This document shows, piece after piece, positions 50,806-60,600 of a stretch of 64,000 nt of DNA. Both the position numbers and the translations under genes were made by a program. This DNA is from Luscinia megarhynchos (lineage: Eukaryota > Chordata > Aves > Passeriformes > Turdidae): positions 44,545,761-44,609,760 of the forward strand of contig CM067592.1 of the NCBI GenBank assembly GCA_034336665.1. The letters run 5' to 3'. Within the stretch, counting starts at the first letter, position 1. Each line of letters starts with the position of its first letter. The notes under the pieces are model-generated. The model was given only the letters and a program-made list of their open reading frames with translations, made no database searches and was not told the origin of the DNA.

Positions 50806-51776
50806 TCAGGATCAGCCAGGATGCCACTGGTTTTCTTGGCCACCTGGGCAGAGTCCTGGCTCATGTTCAGCCTGCTGTCCACCAGCACCTCCAGGTCCCT
50901 TTCCATCAGGCAGTTTTCCAGCCACTCTTCCTCAAGCCTGTGACACTGCATGGCGTTGTTGTAACCCAAGGGCAGGACCCACCACTTCACCTTGTTGAAC
51001 CTCATACAGTTGGCCTGAGCCTATGGATCCAGCCTGTCCAGATGCTTCTGCAGAGCCTTCCTGCCCTGCAGCAGATCAACGTTTCTGCTTAATTTGGTGT
51101 CATCTACTGGCTGACTGAAGGGGGCACTTCTTCCCTTGTCCAAATCATCAATAAAGATGTTAAACAAGAGTGGCTGCAATATTGAGCCCTGGGGAAAAGT
51201 ACTTGCAACCATTTACCAGCTGGATGTAACTCCATTTGCCACCACTCTCTTGGTCCAGCTTTTCATCCAGATACTTACCCAGCCAAGAGTGCAACAATCC
51301 AAGCCATGAACAGCCAGTTTCTCCAGAGAATGCTGTGGGAGACAGTGCCAAAGGCTTTGCCAAAGCTCATGGAGACAACATCCACACACAGCCTTTCTCC
51401 CATCCACTAAGTGGGTCATCCTGTTACAGAAGGAGATCCGGTTGGTCAAGCAGGATCTACCTTCCCAAAACCTTTGCTGCCTGGGCCTGATCCCCTGGTT
51501 GTCCTGTGTGTGATGAATAATGGCATTCAGCATGATCTGCTCCATGTCCTTCCCTGGCACCACTGTCAGACTGGCAGGCCTGTAGTTCCCTGGATTGTAT
51601 CTCCAGCCCTTCCTGTAGATGGGTGTCACACTGACTAACTTCTGGTCACTGAGACCTCCCTGTTTAGTCAGGCCTGCTGGTAACTGATGGAAAGTGCCTC
51701 TGTGAGCTCTTCCTCACTACCCTTGGGTGGGTCCCATCTGCCCCATAAACTTGTGTGTGTATAAGTGGTAAATCAG
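50806..51776 (-). mobile_element. CR1 LINE fragment carrying part of the reverse transcriptase, antisense, inactive
   Basis: Minus-strand translation gives CR1 RT in order: TPIYRKGWRYNPGNYRPASL (51.6 kb), then [24 protein letters not shown], the catalytic-box remnant PVDDTKL (about 51.1 kb, normally FADD), LLEGRK-like [16 protein letters not shown], and EEWLENCLMERDLEVLVDSR (50.9 kb). It breaks off at LNMSQ...KKTSGILA near 50.81 kb. Frame changes near 51.21 kb and 51.02 kb and missing 5' and 3' ends make it dead. Confidence 0.93.
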
Positions 51777-53400
51777 AACATGCTGGATACTCAAGAAGAA
51801 ACTATCCCTTTTTCTAAATGCTCCTTTCTCCTGTAGCCTGCTCCTCTTTGTAGAATTTACTTCTGGTTTACCACCTCTGCTTTCGATTCTGTACAGGATG
51901 TGTAGAAGTGTATCTGAAACTGAATTACTGGAATTTAAGATTGATGTTTGTGGTTTGTACATGTGTAGTCAATCAAAAACCTGAGCAGTGTTCTCATCAG
52001 TGTTCAGTCTGGCATACTATAGCCAAATTAAAATTGATGGTCGTGAAGAAGTCAGGAAGGTAAGCACCAGCCAGGAAGATAACTTCCTTCTCAGCTGTAA
52101 TGCAATAACTATAGAAGACAGTCACAGGGACAACACACTGCCTTGCACAATGCAGTAGGTTGATGATAACTTTCCTCTTACTGGAGCAAGCTCCAGGTTC
52201 TGAGAACAGAATATCCAAGATACGAAACTCCTGGGACCTGAGCAAGAGTTTCTGTTTTATTTCTCCCTGCTGCCCCCTGCCCTCAGAAAAAAATTCACCA
52301 TTTAAAGGTAAGTATATTGCTAAAGCTTTTGTGTTTAAAAGGCAGATTGCTGAAGGGATCTAAGGTGTATTTATGTAAGTAATTAGTGGCAAAAGATTCT
52401 TATTTTTTGAGTCACTAAATCCCTCACTATTTCCACTTTTCTAACTAATGATCATCTTTGAAGCATTAAGAGGTTTTCTGGTGAGGAAGACTTCATATCA
52501 GAAGTTTCTAATTGTTAGCGAACAGTTACATGCTCTGGCAAGTCTTTCACTTACCAGTGGGAATATTTGTAAGACTAGAGATACTTAAACGGCTGGTATA
52601 TGCTTTTACCTCTTTTACAAATGATTTGTCTCATACAGTTGAGTGGATTTGGCTAGAGAATTAACTCGATTTATTTGACTTTGAGACCAGAGAGAAAATA
52701 AAGGATTTTTTTTCCATGTGAAATGGAGGTCCTTAAAAGCCAAGTAAGAGTGATGATTCAAGAGTTCAAGAGGGTTGGAATGACTAAGGGTATAGTTAAA
52801 TATCTATCATTTGAGTTTAAACCTCCTGAGTTTTATAGTATCCTTAAATCATAAAAAAAAATATGCAGATCAGTTTGGGAATAAAACTGTTCAGCTAGAA
52901 ACTGAGAGAGTGCTTTATCAATTCTTTAGCAAGGGCAACAGGGAGAAAGATATCAACTTGCCAAACCCCAAATATTAAAAGTTATGGAAAGAAGCAGGAA
53001 TTTCCTACTATTTTATAGATGCTGGAGTTGCATAATAGTTATGGAGTTAAAAATTTATGGACTATGCTTATGTTCAGGTACATTTACAAAAAAGTGCTGA
53101 ACCATATTTCAGAATGTCTGAATTTGGGGAGCAGTGAACCTCCAAACAGCCTCTTGACAAGTCAGTTTGCTGTTTGATCGGCCTGACACTTATCCAGCTC
53201 TGTCCATAGGGGATGGCAGCTCATAGCTCCTCCTGTGAAAGACCTCTAGGTCTTTATTTTTAAATCAGATTAATTGACCACATCTCTGAAGCCAGCATGT
53301 AGCTGTGGTGAAACTGACACTCAAAAGACTGTTTTCCAGTAGTTCCTGGGCAAGATTGAAGTTATCATAGAGTCCTTAGGATGACCATGCAGAATCTACA
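51777..53400. other. Intergenic, no gene recognised
   Basis: AT-rich sequence. I see no gene, RNA or clear repeat. Confidence 0.5.
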
Positions 53401-53479
53401 AGGTAAGAATGGCAGTGCTTGGTCTGGTGGTAACTACAGAAGTGACACTACTGCTCTACCTTATCCTCCTTTGTGCAGG

Positions 53480-53545
53480 GATGTCCTGAGTGGTCTCCAA
53501 AGGCCCTTTCCAACCTCACACATTCTGTGTGTGTGCTCTGATCAT
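53480..53545 (+). mobile_element. Short CR1 3'-end scrap
   Basis: GTCTCCAAAGGCCCTTTCCA then CACATTCTGTGTGTG resembles the CR1 3' terminus (an AGGTCCCTTCCAACC-like block, then octamers). Too short to be certain. Confidence 0.4.
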
Positions 53546-53659
53546 GCCGAGTTCTTATAGATTCACCATTAGAATATGGTGATTAAATAATTTGTGCCTG
53601 ATACATCTGAGTGTAAGAAATAAACTGGTCAATGCTTAAGCTGTTTGGTTTTAGGCTGC

Positions 53660-54150
53660 CTGATGTTTGAGCCCAGCTTAGACATCTTCGATTTCTCCAT
53701 GATTCTCAGGGACTAAAGTAAAACTGTACTTCTCTAAATTGTCTTTCTTACTATTTTCAAAGACAGGTGAAATATTTACTATTCTCCAGTAGTGGGGGAC
53801 TTGCCTGGTCACTGTGATCTCAAAAAGGTAATACTTGGGGAGTAGCCTTGCAATGGCATCAACAGACTCTCAGCACTTGCTGAGAGTCTCATTCACAGGC
53901 CTACAGAATCAATGTAGCTCTCATGCTCTGAGAAACTACTGGGAATATTAGTTCTCAATGTTTCTGTTTCTAAACACTTTATCATAGTAAGTCTGAAACC
54001 AGAGTAATTTTGTCCTTTACTTCCTTACTTTGTGCTTTATTAATTTATTTGCTACTTTTCTTCTTTGTTTATTAAAATGTGTTGCTTTCTTGGGTTTCTA
54101 GTAATTTCTTTATTTATACCATTACTATTAACATACTCATGCTGATCAGT
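53660..54150 (-). mobile_element. Very old CR1/L3-like LINE, antisense
   Basis: The plus strand reads like the reverse complement of an ancient L3/CR1 interdomain region: TTTACTATTCTCCAGTAGTG, a GGTCACTGTGATCTCAAAAA-like block, CAATGGCATCAACAG, then TTGTGCTTTATTAATTT. No open frame survives. Confidence 0.5.
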
Positions 54151-55290
54151 TCCTTTTCACTGTTAGAAGACCTAAAGAAGATTAAAAAAATTATTTTACC
54201 TGAGGTATCTGGGGTTTCTTTCTGTCAAGAGGTTCTCAGATTCTGTTCCATCAATTGTTTTAGCAAGGAAAGTTTCTGGAAGCTAGAGTTTCAATTTACC
54301 CACACTCACATCATGCTCTTATTTGGGTGAAAACTGTGAAGACTAATGCATGTAAAGCTAACTTCAAGACTCCTTTAAATAAAGTTTCTAGTTCTCCTCA
54401 AGTCACTCTCTGAAATTCCGTAGTTTGACCACAGCTCACTAACTGCAAAGCAAACAAAAAGTTTCACTTCTCTTCTAATATCCAGTGTTGAAGTTCAGAA
54501 AAGGCACTCTAGTTGTGATATTAGATACTGTAGTCACTGGAAAAGCTTAGAAACATCACTTATGGCTAATACACACTTTAATAGTATTGCCAAAGGCATG
54601 AGAACTGATGTTAGGTGATGAGGTTGAGAAGAGAGCAAACCACTGTGCTCTGAGGGTCACAAGTCTTGTCATATAGTGGGTATATTAGAGAAGATTGTTT
54701 TAGTAGGCACGGCCATATAATCTTGCTTAAGGTGCCATGTTCTAAAAAAATTCTATAGTAAGAGAAAGTCAACACCTATACACAACTGCCTTAATGGTTT
54801 TCCCAGTTTGCAGTGCTTGGTCTGGAAACACAGGGAAAAACAACCCAACCAAGCAAGTAAAGCAGGCATACAGTTTATAATTTCATGCACATTCTTACAG
54901 TTTGTTACTTTTGCTTCTGGCTACTTGAACCTCATTTCCAGGGGTCACAAAGGAAGCCCCATTACTTTCTACAACACACAACAAAGGCCCATACAAAGTA
55001 ATTTGTGGTTAAACTGGAAACAGAATTTATATTTCGGATAGACAAGATGCACTCATGTAACTACATAACCCTTGAACTGAAACAAACCAAATCTAGAATG
55101 TTGACATATTTTCCATTAACTCAGCCTTAGCATCTGGAAAACATAGCTCCCAGAGCCAAGCACAGCCCCTGTCTTGGCACACAATAAAAGCCCAGTAGTT
55201 TGTAGAACATGGAGGGCTTGTGCCATATCAGATAGTCCATTTCCAATGGCATTTTTAGACAAGGTGGAAGATTGTCTCATGGATTGCTCT
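54151..55290. other. Intergenic, no gene recognised
   Basis: I see no supported gene or repeat. Confidence 0.5.
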
Positions 55291-55295
55291 TTGTT

Positions 55296-55446
55296 AGAAA
55301 GAGAAGAGAAGAGAAGAGAAGAGAAGAGAAGAGAAGAGAAGAGAAGAGAAGAGAAGAGAAGAGAAGAGAAGAGAAGAGAAGAGAAGAGAAGAGAAGAGAA
55401 GAGAAGAGAAGAGAAGAGAAGAGAAGAGAAGGAGAGAGAAAGAAGA
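55296..55446. repeat. (GAGAA)26 in a 151-nt homopurine tract
   Basis: Perfect GAGAA units fill 55301-55430, and the purine run extends from 55296 to 55446 without a pyrimidine. The long open frames here (Glu/Lys/Arg repeats on plus, Ser/Leu repeats on minus) come only from the repeat. Confidence 0.98.
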
Positions 55447-55899
55447 CATATATGCAGATATTTTAAAGGATTACATTCAAAATATATGAATATTTGAGAA
55501 GGTAAAGATTGGTTTGGTGTCTTTAGTCTTTGGACAGGTAAATTTTTAAGTATTGGTCTTTGCAAGTTAAACCTTGCGCTGTTTGGTGTAAACTTGAAAT
55601 TGGCATGAGCTTCCCAAGCTTTATACATGCTCTCTGACCTCACACCTTCAGGAAGACAGGGTTTTTGTCATTTCATCAGCCAGGAGTGTTTTGAGCCACC
55701 CACAGTTTGATACCAGTGTGTCTTGTGACCAGCACTTGTATTAAAGTTTCTGCTTCCACCCAACTCCTACTCAAGTTTCCACTCTCATCGGTTGAAATGA
55801 CACCTTGCACTTTTGAGGAAAACCTTTCAGAGAGAAGAGGCAGCTTGGAACAATGCATAGGTACATTCTGCCTAAAAGCCAACCATTTTTGCTGATCTC

Positions 55900-56440
55900 A
55901 CCTTCCTGCTCACAAGTGGCATGGATTTTTCCAGGCTGGGCAGCCAGCCTCTACTCCTTCCTCTACTCTGTGCTGGTGCGGCCTCATCTTGAGCACAACT
56001 ACAGTTCCAGGCACCTCAATGCAAGAAAGGCATTGAGCCATTATTGTCCAAAGGAGGGCAATGAAGACAGTGAAGGGCATTGAGGGGAAGCCATTCAAGC
56101 AGGCTGAGGTCAGTTGGTCTGTTCAGCCTGGAGGAGACTGAGGGGGGACTGGAATTTTCACCATCCTCACCAGGGGCAGGCGGGGGGGCAGGCGCTGATC
56201 CCTGTGGTGACCAGCGACAGGACCCGAGGGAATGGCCTGAGCTTGTGTCGGAGGGGCTTTAGGCTAGGTATCAGGAAAAGGCTCTTCCCCCAGCAGTGGA
56301 ACAAGCTCCCTAGGGAAGTGCTCACAGAACAGCCTGACAGAGCTCAAGAAGCGTTTGGACAATGCTCTCAGGCATATGGTGTCACTCTCAGGGGTGTTCT
56401 GTGCAAGGCTAAGAGCCGGACTCGATGATCCTGACGGCTC
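55900..56440 (+). mobile_element. CR1 LINE 3' portion abutting the right-hand CpG island
   Basis: Plus-strand CR1 ORF2 C-terminal landmarks: a SLYSFLYSVLVRPHLEH frame (55.95 kb), the VCSAWRRLRG-like block (56.1 kb), a DRTRGNGLSL stretch (56.2 kb), the QQWNKLPREVL block (56.3 kb) and finally AGCCGGACTCGATGATCCTG (56.41-56.44 kb). Frameshifts occur throughout. The recognisable CR1 stops where CpG-dense DNA begins. Confidence 0.88.
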
Positions 56441-57420
56441 CGTGCCCACCCAGCGCACCCCGCGGTCCGTGACCGGCCCACGGCTCGGGCCCAGGCCTGC
56501 CGGGGCTCCGGCCCCCCTTCCGCCGGCCCCGCTGCCCGGGGGAGGGAGGGAGGGGGCGGCCGGCGCCGTGCCCGGGTGAGCGCCCCGCGCGCATGCGCCG
56601 CGAGCGCGGCGCCCCCGCTCGGCTCCGCTCGGGCCGCACTCGGCTATTTCCGCCTCTTTGTTTTAAACTCCGGGCCGAGCCCTTTAAATCCCCCTTTTTT
56701 TCCTTTTTAAAATTTTCTTGGGAACGGGGAGAGGGGACGGCGTTTCCCTCGGCCTCGCGTTTCCGACTCCTCTGCTCTCTGCCCTGCCGTGGCGCCCGGA
56801 GAAGAACGGGCCGGGGAGCGGAGGGTCGGCGGCGGCGGGGGGAGCCCCCGCTGTAGCCCCGAGCGGCGGCCGCGCCCCCCCCGTCAGGTCAGTGCGGGGC
56901 CGGGGGGGCGCGGGGGTCCCGGCCTTGCCCCGCCGAGGGGCTGGAGGGCAGCCGAGGGGCTCGGGGGCGGGGCGGGCCCGCCCGTCTGCGGGGTATTTGC
57001 GGTGTGCGCTGCGGGGTGAGAGGAGGAGGTGCGGAGGGTGCGGGCCGAGGGTCTTCTCCGCCTCGACGGCGTGGGGGGCTGCGGAGGAGCGGGCCGGGGC
57101 TGTGGGGGCCGCGCTGGAACTTTCGGGGCGGGCGTGGGGTGGTCACAGGCGGGGTCGGGGTTCTGTGGGGTTCCTCTCCCGAAACTGTCAGGGAGTCCCG
57201 GTGGGCCGGGGCAGCGCCTGTCCCCGTCCTGCTGCGGGTGCCCAGCGTGGGGGAAGGTGTGGGGAGAGAAAACCCCCGCCCCACCCATTCCTACCCTCGG
57301 GAGGAGTTGCCGGTTGTGTGGAGGGGCCTGGGCAGGGGACAGAACCCCACGGCTTGGGGAGAAAGGGTCTCTTTGAGTGGAGGGGTGAAGATGGCGTTTC
57401 CGGTAAGGTGGAGATAGAGA
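56440..57420 (+). promoter_or_regulatory. PCGF3: CpG-island promoter, probably of PCGF3
   Basis: Dense CpG and GC from about 56.44 to 57.35 kb. An NRF1-like palindrome CGCGCATGCGC lies at 56588-56598. A YY1-like AAGATGGCG is at 57388-57396. There is no TATA box. The direction is inferred from donor sites on the plus strand and from gene order: in human, PCGF3 (a PRC1 RING-finger subunit) faces right, head to head with SLC49A3. No PCGF3 coding sequence is visible, so the gene name is an inference. Confidence 0.6.
56640..56887 (+). other. Candidate non-coding first exon of the right-hand gene (PCGF3?), start approximate
   Basis: CAG followed by GTCAGT at 56888-56893 is a good donor within the CpG island. 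The transcript start is unknown and 56640 is only a guess. A second plausible donor (CCG then GTAAGG, GT at 57403-57404) just after the YY1-like site would give a longer or alternative first exon. Confidence 0.35.
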
Positions 57421-57570
57421 GGACACGTCCCTTGGGTGTGCGACTTCAGCCGTGCAGGTATGTGGCTCCAGCGCTGTGGATCTGGCATATGGAGCCGTGA
57501 GGAATAGGAAGTGAATTGATACTCATAGGTAAAGTACAGGGGCTTGAATTGTTTTACAGTCTGAGGACAA

Positions 57571-57630
57571 ATATACATATATGCGCACGCACACTCACAC
57601 ACACATATATACATGTGTATGTATTCGGGT
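57571..57630. repeat. Short alternating purine-pyrimidine (AC/AT) tract
   Basis: ATACATATATGCGCACGCAC followed by ACACACATATATACATGTGT-type sequence: an imperfect dinucleotide region of about 60 nt, near the CpG island. Confidence 0.7.
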
Positions 57631-57872
57631 TTAAGAAATTTGCAGAGTTTTCTAAACCACTGAGTTCTAGCTAGTAACTTGTGGTGTCACATTTGCCTCT
57701 TAAGTTGGTCTCTTTTAGCCTGGAAGTGTTGGGTGCTACTTCAGTGTCGTGTGTGGAAAGTTTTGCATGTCCCAAAGTTAATAAGGTTCTAAGGAGGTTT
57801 GATTATTGTGAGTTATCAAGTGCTTGGATGTTCTTTTGCTGCTTCATCTGTTTGCAATTTCTCCTTTTTTAA

Positions 57873-57899
57873 TTTTTTTTTTTTTTTTTTTTTTTTTTT
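57873..57899. repeat. T27 homopolymer
   Basis: Twenty-seven T residues in a row after CTCCTTTTTTAA. It is not preceded by a recognisable retroelement body. Confidence 0.95.
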
Positions 57900-59964
57900 G
57901 GTAACAAAACTATTTGTGCAGGCTTTCTGTCAGTTCAGTTTAGACTCTTCCTACTTTCTGTATGAAGTGCATGCCTCTGAGAAACCAGTTTAAAAAATTC
58001 TGGTTTATTACCCCTACATCCTCTGGAATGTGCTGAAAATATTTTCTTTGGTATTTTTCAAAATGATACGGTGTATTTTCTTCCAGAGTTTCACAGAGCA
58101 ATTAAGTTTGTGGATGAAAAGCTTTGAATTAAAAAAACCAAAAAATTGAATGAGCCTTTATGTTGAGGGAGCATCCCCTCTATGTGTCCTCCATTCCAGA
58201 TTGGTTTTGTTTATACAGAATGAACAATTAAACATATGCTAGATATGTTGTTAAGAGTTGTTTTAGTATTAGGTAGTGTGCTGTTTAAAAATTATTAGTT
58301 ATTTTGGGGTGGGATACTTGTGAAGTTTTGTGTTCATTCTTTTACTGACAAATCAGGTTAGAATCTCAACTGGCATACTCATCTTTATCTAATAAAGGTG
58401 CTCTGAAATTCATAAAATTGTTTGGTAACAAGGGGAATAGAAATGGAAACTTTGTACCTTTTCAGTAGCTTTACTATTTCTTTTGCAGCTATACTTGTAG
58501 ACAGTTTATAATTAATATGTTTAAGGGAATACAGAAGCTGTGCAGCACCTAAGATACTCGGTGAAAACACGTAGGTAGGGTGTATTAGAAGGGAGTCAGG
58601 TGGCTTTCTAGAGATTCATAGCTGCACAGTGACAGAAAACTTGGATATAAAACATTTCATAAACCACTTTTCCAGGAAAATCTATTGGACTTTTTTTCTG
58701 TGGGCTGATCTGGCTGCTTTGATCTTGTTACTCCGCTGTCACTATAGAAAATCAAGACTGAACTCTTGTAAATGTTATAATAAAGTCGACTTAGAGTTTG
58801 TAATTATCCTAGCCTAATACTAATGCCAAGAATGGCAGAAATTAATTACTATGGTATGAAAGATTTCTGCTACTAAGAGACTGTTAAGTACAGCATTTAG
58901 TAGCTGCAGCTGTCCTGCTCTTACATCTATCTACTTATGTGGTTTAGAGGAGGTCATCTCAAAGCTTTGTATTTGAGATACAAGCAAGTTTTCTTGTCAA
59001 GAGCCCTTCTACCCTTACTTTAATAGCTTTCATTTCTTTTTTCCCATATGGCCATTTAATCTAGGTAGCGTGGCCTTTTTAGCTTTTGTCATGTAATGAA
59101 CTCCCAGGACTGAAATAATTCTGGACTAAATTCCTGAACTCCTTGAGCAGTACTGTGAGAAGAAATCGAAGCATTTCCATTGAAACTCTTAAATAGAGCT
59201 ACTAAGCTCTAAGCCACAAAGTGGATGTGGACATGATGTTTTGAAAAGCATGCATGTTGATAGCATTTCACTGTACAACTGCTGTCTTAAATTGTGATAC
59301 AAGGAATTGCAAGGAAATAGAAGGACATCTTGTATTTTATAAAAAAAAATAAATATATTGTCTACTTCTTGCTTTGTAACTGCTGTCATTTGGTACATGC
59401 ATGTGGTAACTCAGTAGTTACTAAGTGGAAGTTTGTTTTGATAGTAGTGTTTGGAGATGCAATTGTTTTAAGACTGTCAGCGTTCCTGAGAGTTCATTAA
59501 TCTAAACTCTGGTATCTTTTTTACAGTGCTACTAAAGATATTTAATGATGTTTGAAACTTCTCTGATTTGCTAGGTTAGGTTGCTGTCATGTTTTAAGGA
59601 AATATGGAGGAAAACCTTCTCGAGACAGTTTGACTGCAGTAGGTTAGAAGCCAGGCAGAAGGTGCCTATGTCTTTTAGCTTACACAAGACTTACTTGGAA
59701 GCTCTCTCTTAAAGTAGTTTTGTATTTCTTACACCTCCATTTTTAGAACACAAGTTTGCTGTATTAGACTGCAAGTTTAGCTATTATGTGAAAGTGTTAT
59801 CTGCAGTACAGGAGAAAAAAGAAGCAGGTGATTCTGTGTTAAAAACAATCTTGGCTGTTATATGTAATACGGTTTCATTGCTAACTGAAAAAACACTGTA
59901 AATAGTGGTTTGTTTTGTAATTGCTCTGAAGAGCCTAAAGAAAACTTTGCTGCTATATCAAAAT

Positions 59965-60600
59965 TCACAGAATCATAGGATGTTTGAGTTGGAAGGGACC
60001 TTAAACATAATTTTGTTCCAGCTTCCCTGCTGTGGACAAGGACACCTCCCACTAAACCCAGTTGCTCAGGGCAGCATCCAAACTGTCCTTGAACACCTCT
60101 AGGGATGGAGCATCCACAGCTTCTCTGGACAACCTGTTTCAGTGCCTCATCACCCTCACAGCAAAGAGTTTCCTTGCAGTATCTAATCTAAACCTTCCTT
60201 CTTTCACTTTGAAGCCATTCCCCCTTGTTCTGTCAGTACAGGCTCTTGTAAAAAGCTCCCTCCCTTTTTTTATAGGCTCCCTTCAGGTACTGGAAGGCTA
60301 CTATTAAGTCATCGTAAAGCTTTCTTTTTTCCAGGTGGAACAATCCTAGTTCACTCAGGCTTTCCTTGTAGGAGCTGCTGCATCCCTCTGATCATCTTGA
60401 TGGCCTCCTTGCTCCAACAGGTCCATCTCATTCCTGTGCTGGGAGCCCAGAGTGGGTACAGGGTTAGGGTTAGACCCGTATGGGTTTCAGCAGAGCAGAG
60501 GGGCAGAATCCCCCTCCTTCGCCGTGCTGGCCACCACCAGCACCTCCAAGTCCTTCTCCCCAGGGCTGTTCTCCATCTGTTCATACGCCAGCCTGATTGG
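59965..60600 (-). mobile_element. CR1 LINE 3' portion, antisense, internally rearranged
   Basis: It starts with TCACAGAATCATAGGATG and GTTGGAAGGGACCTTAAAC, the reversed CR1 3' end. It then follows CR1 order through CACCTCTAGGGATGGAGCAT, TTCTCTGGACAACCTGTTTC and CTTGCTCCAACAGGTCCATC to the AGTCCTTCTCCCCAGGGCTG block near 60.55 kb. An odd telomere-like stretch (60461-60473) interrupts it. Relatively well preserved. Confidence 0.9.

Larger units (their letters stand above)
57421..59960 (+). other. Probable first intron of the right-hand gene
   Basis: AT-rich sequence after the CpG island without a supported exon, apart from the short tracts listed. Confidence 0.4.

Noticed and set aside
51213..51629. 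138-codon minus-strand frame as a cellular gene
   Set aside because: It is CR1 reverse transcriptase, broken downstream.
55116..55643. 175-codon minus-strand and 107-codon plus-strand frames
   Set aside because: They are products of the (GAGAA)26 repeat (Ser/Leu and Glu/Lys/Arg periodicity).
56718..57500. 260-codon plus-strand frame in the CpG island
   Set aside because: GC-rich DNA has few stop codons, several long frames overlap on both strands here, and the product is low-complexity Gly/Arg/Ala. PCGF3 coding sequence does not begin like this.
59521..59580. TTTTACAG followed by about 45 nt and CTAGGTTAGG as a leader exon
   Set aside because: The acceptor is fair but the donor is weak (GTTAGG) and a better candidate exists at 62564-62606.
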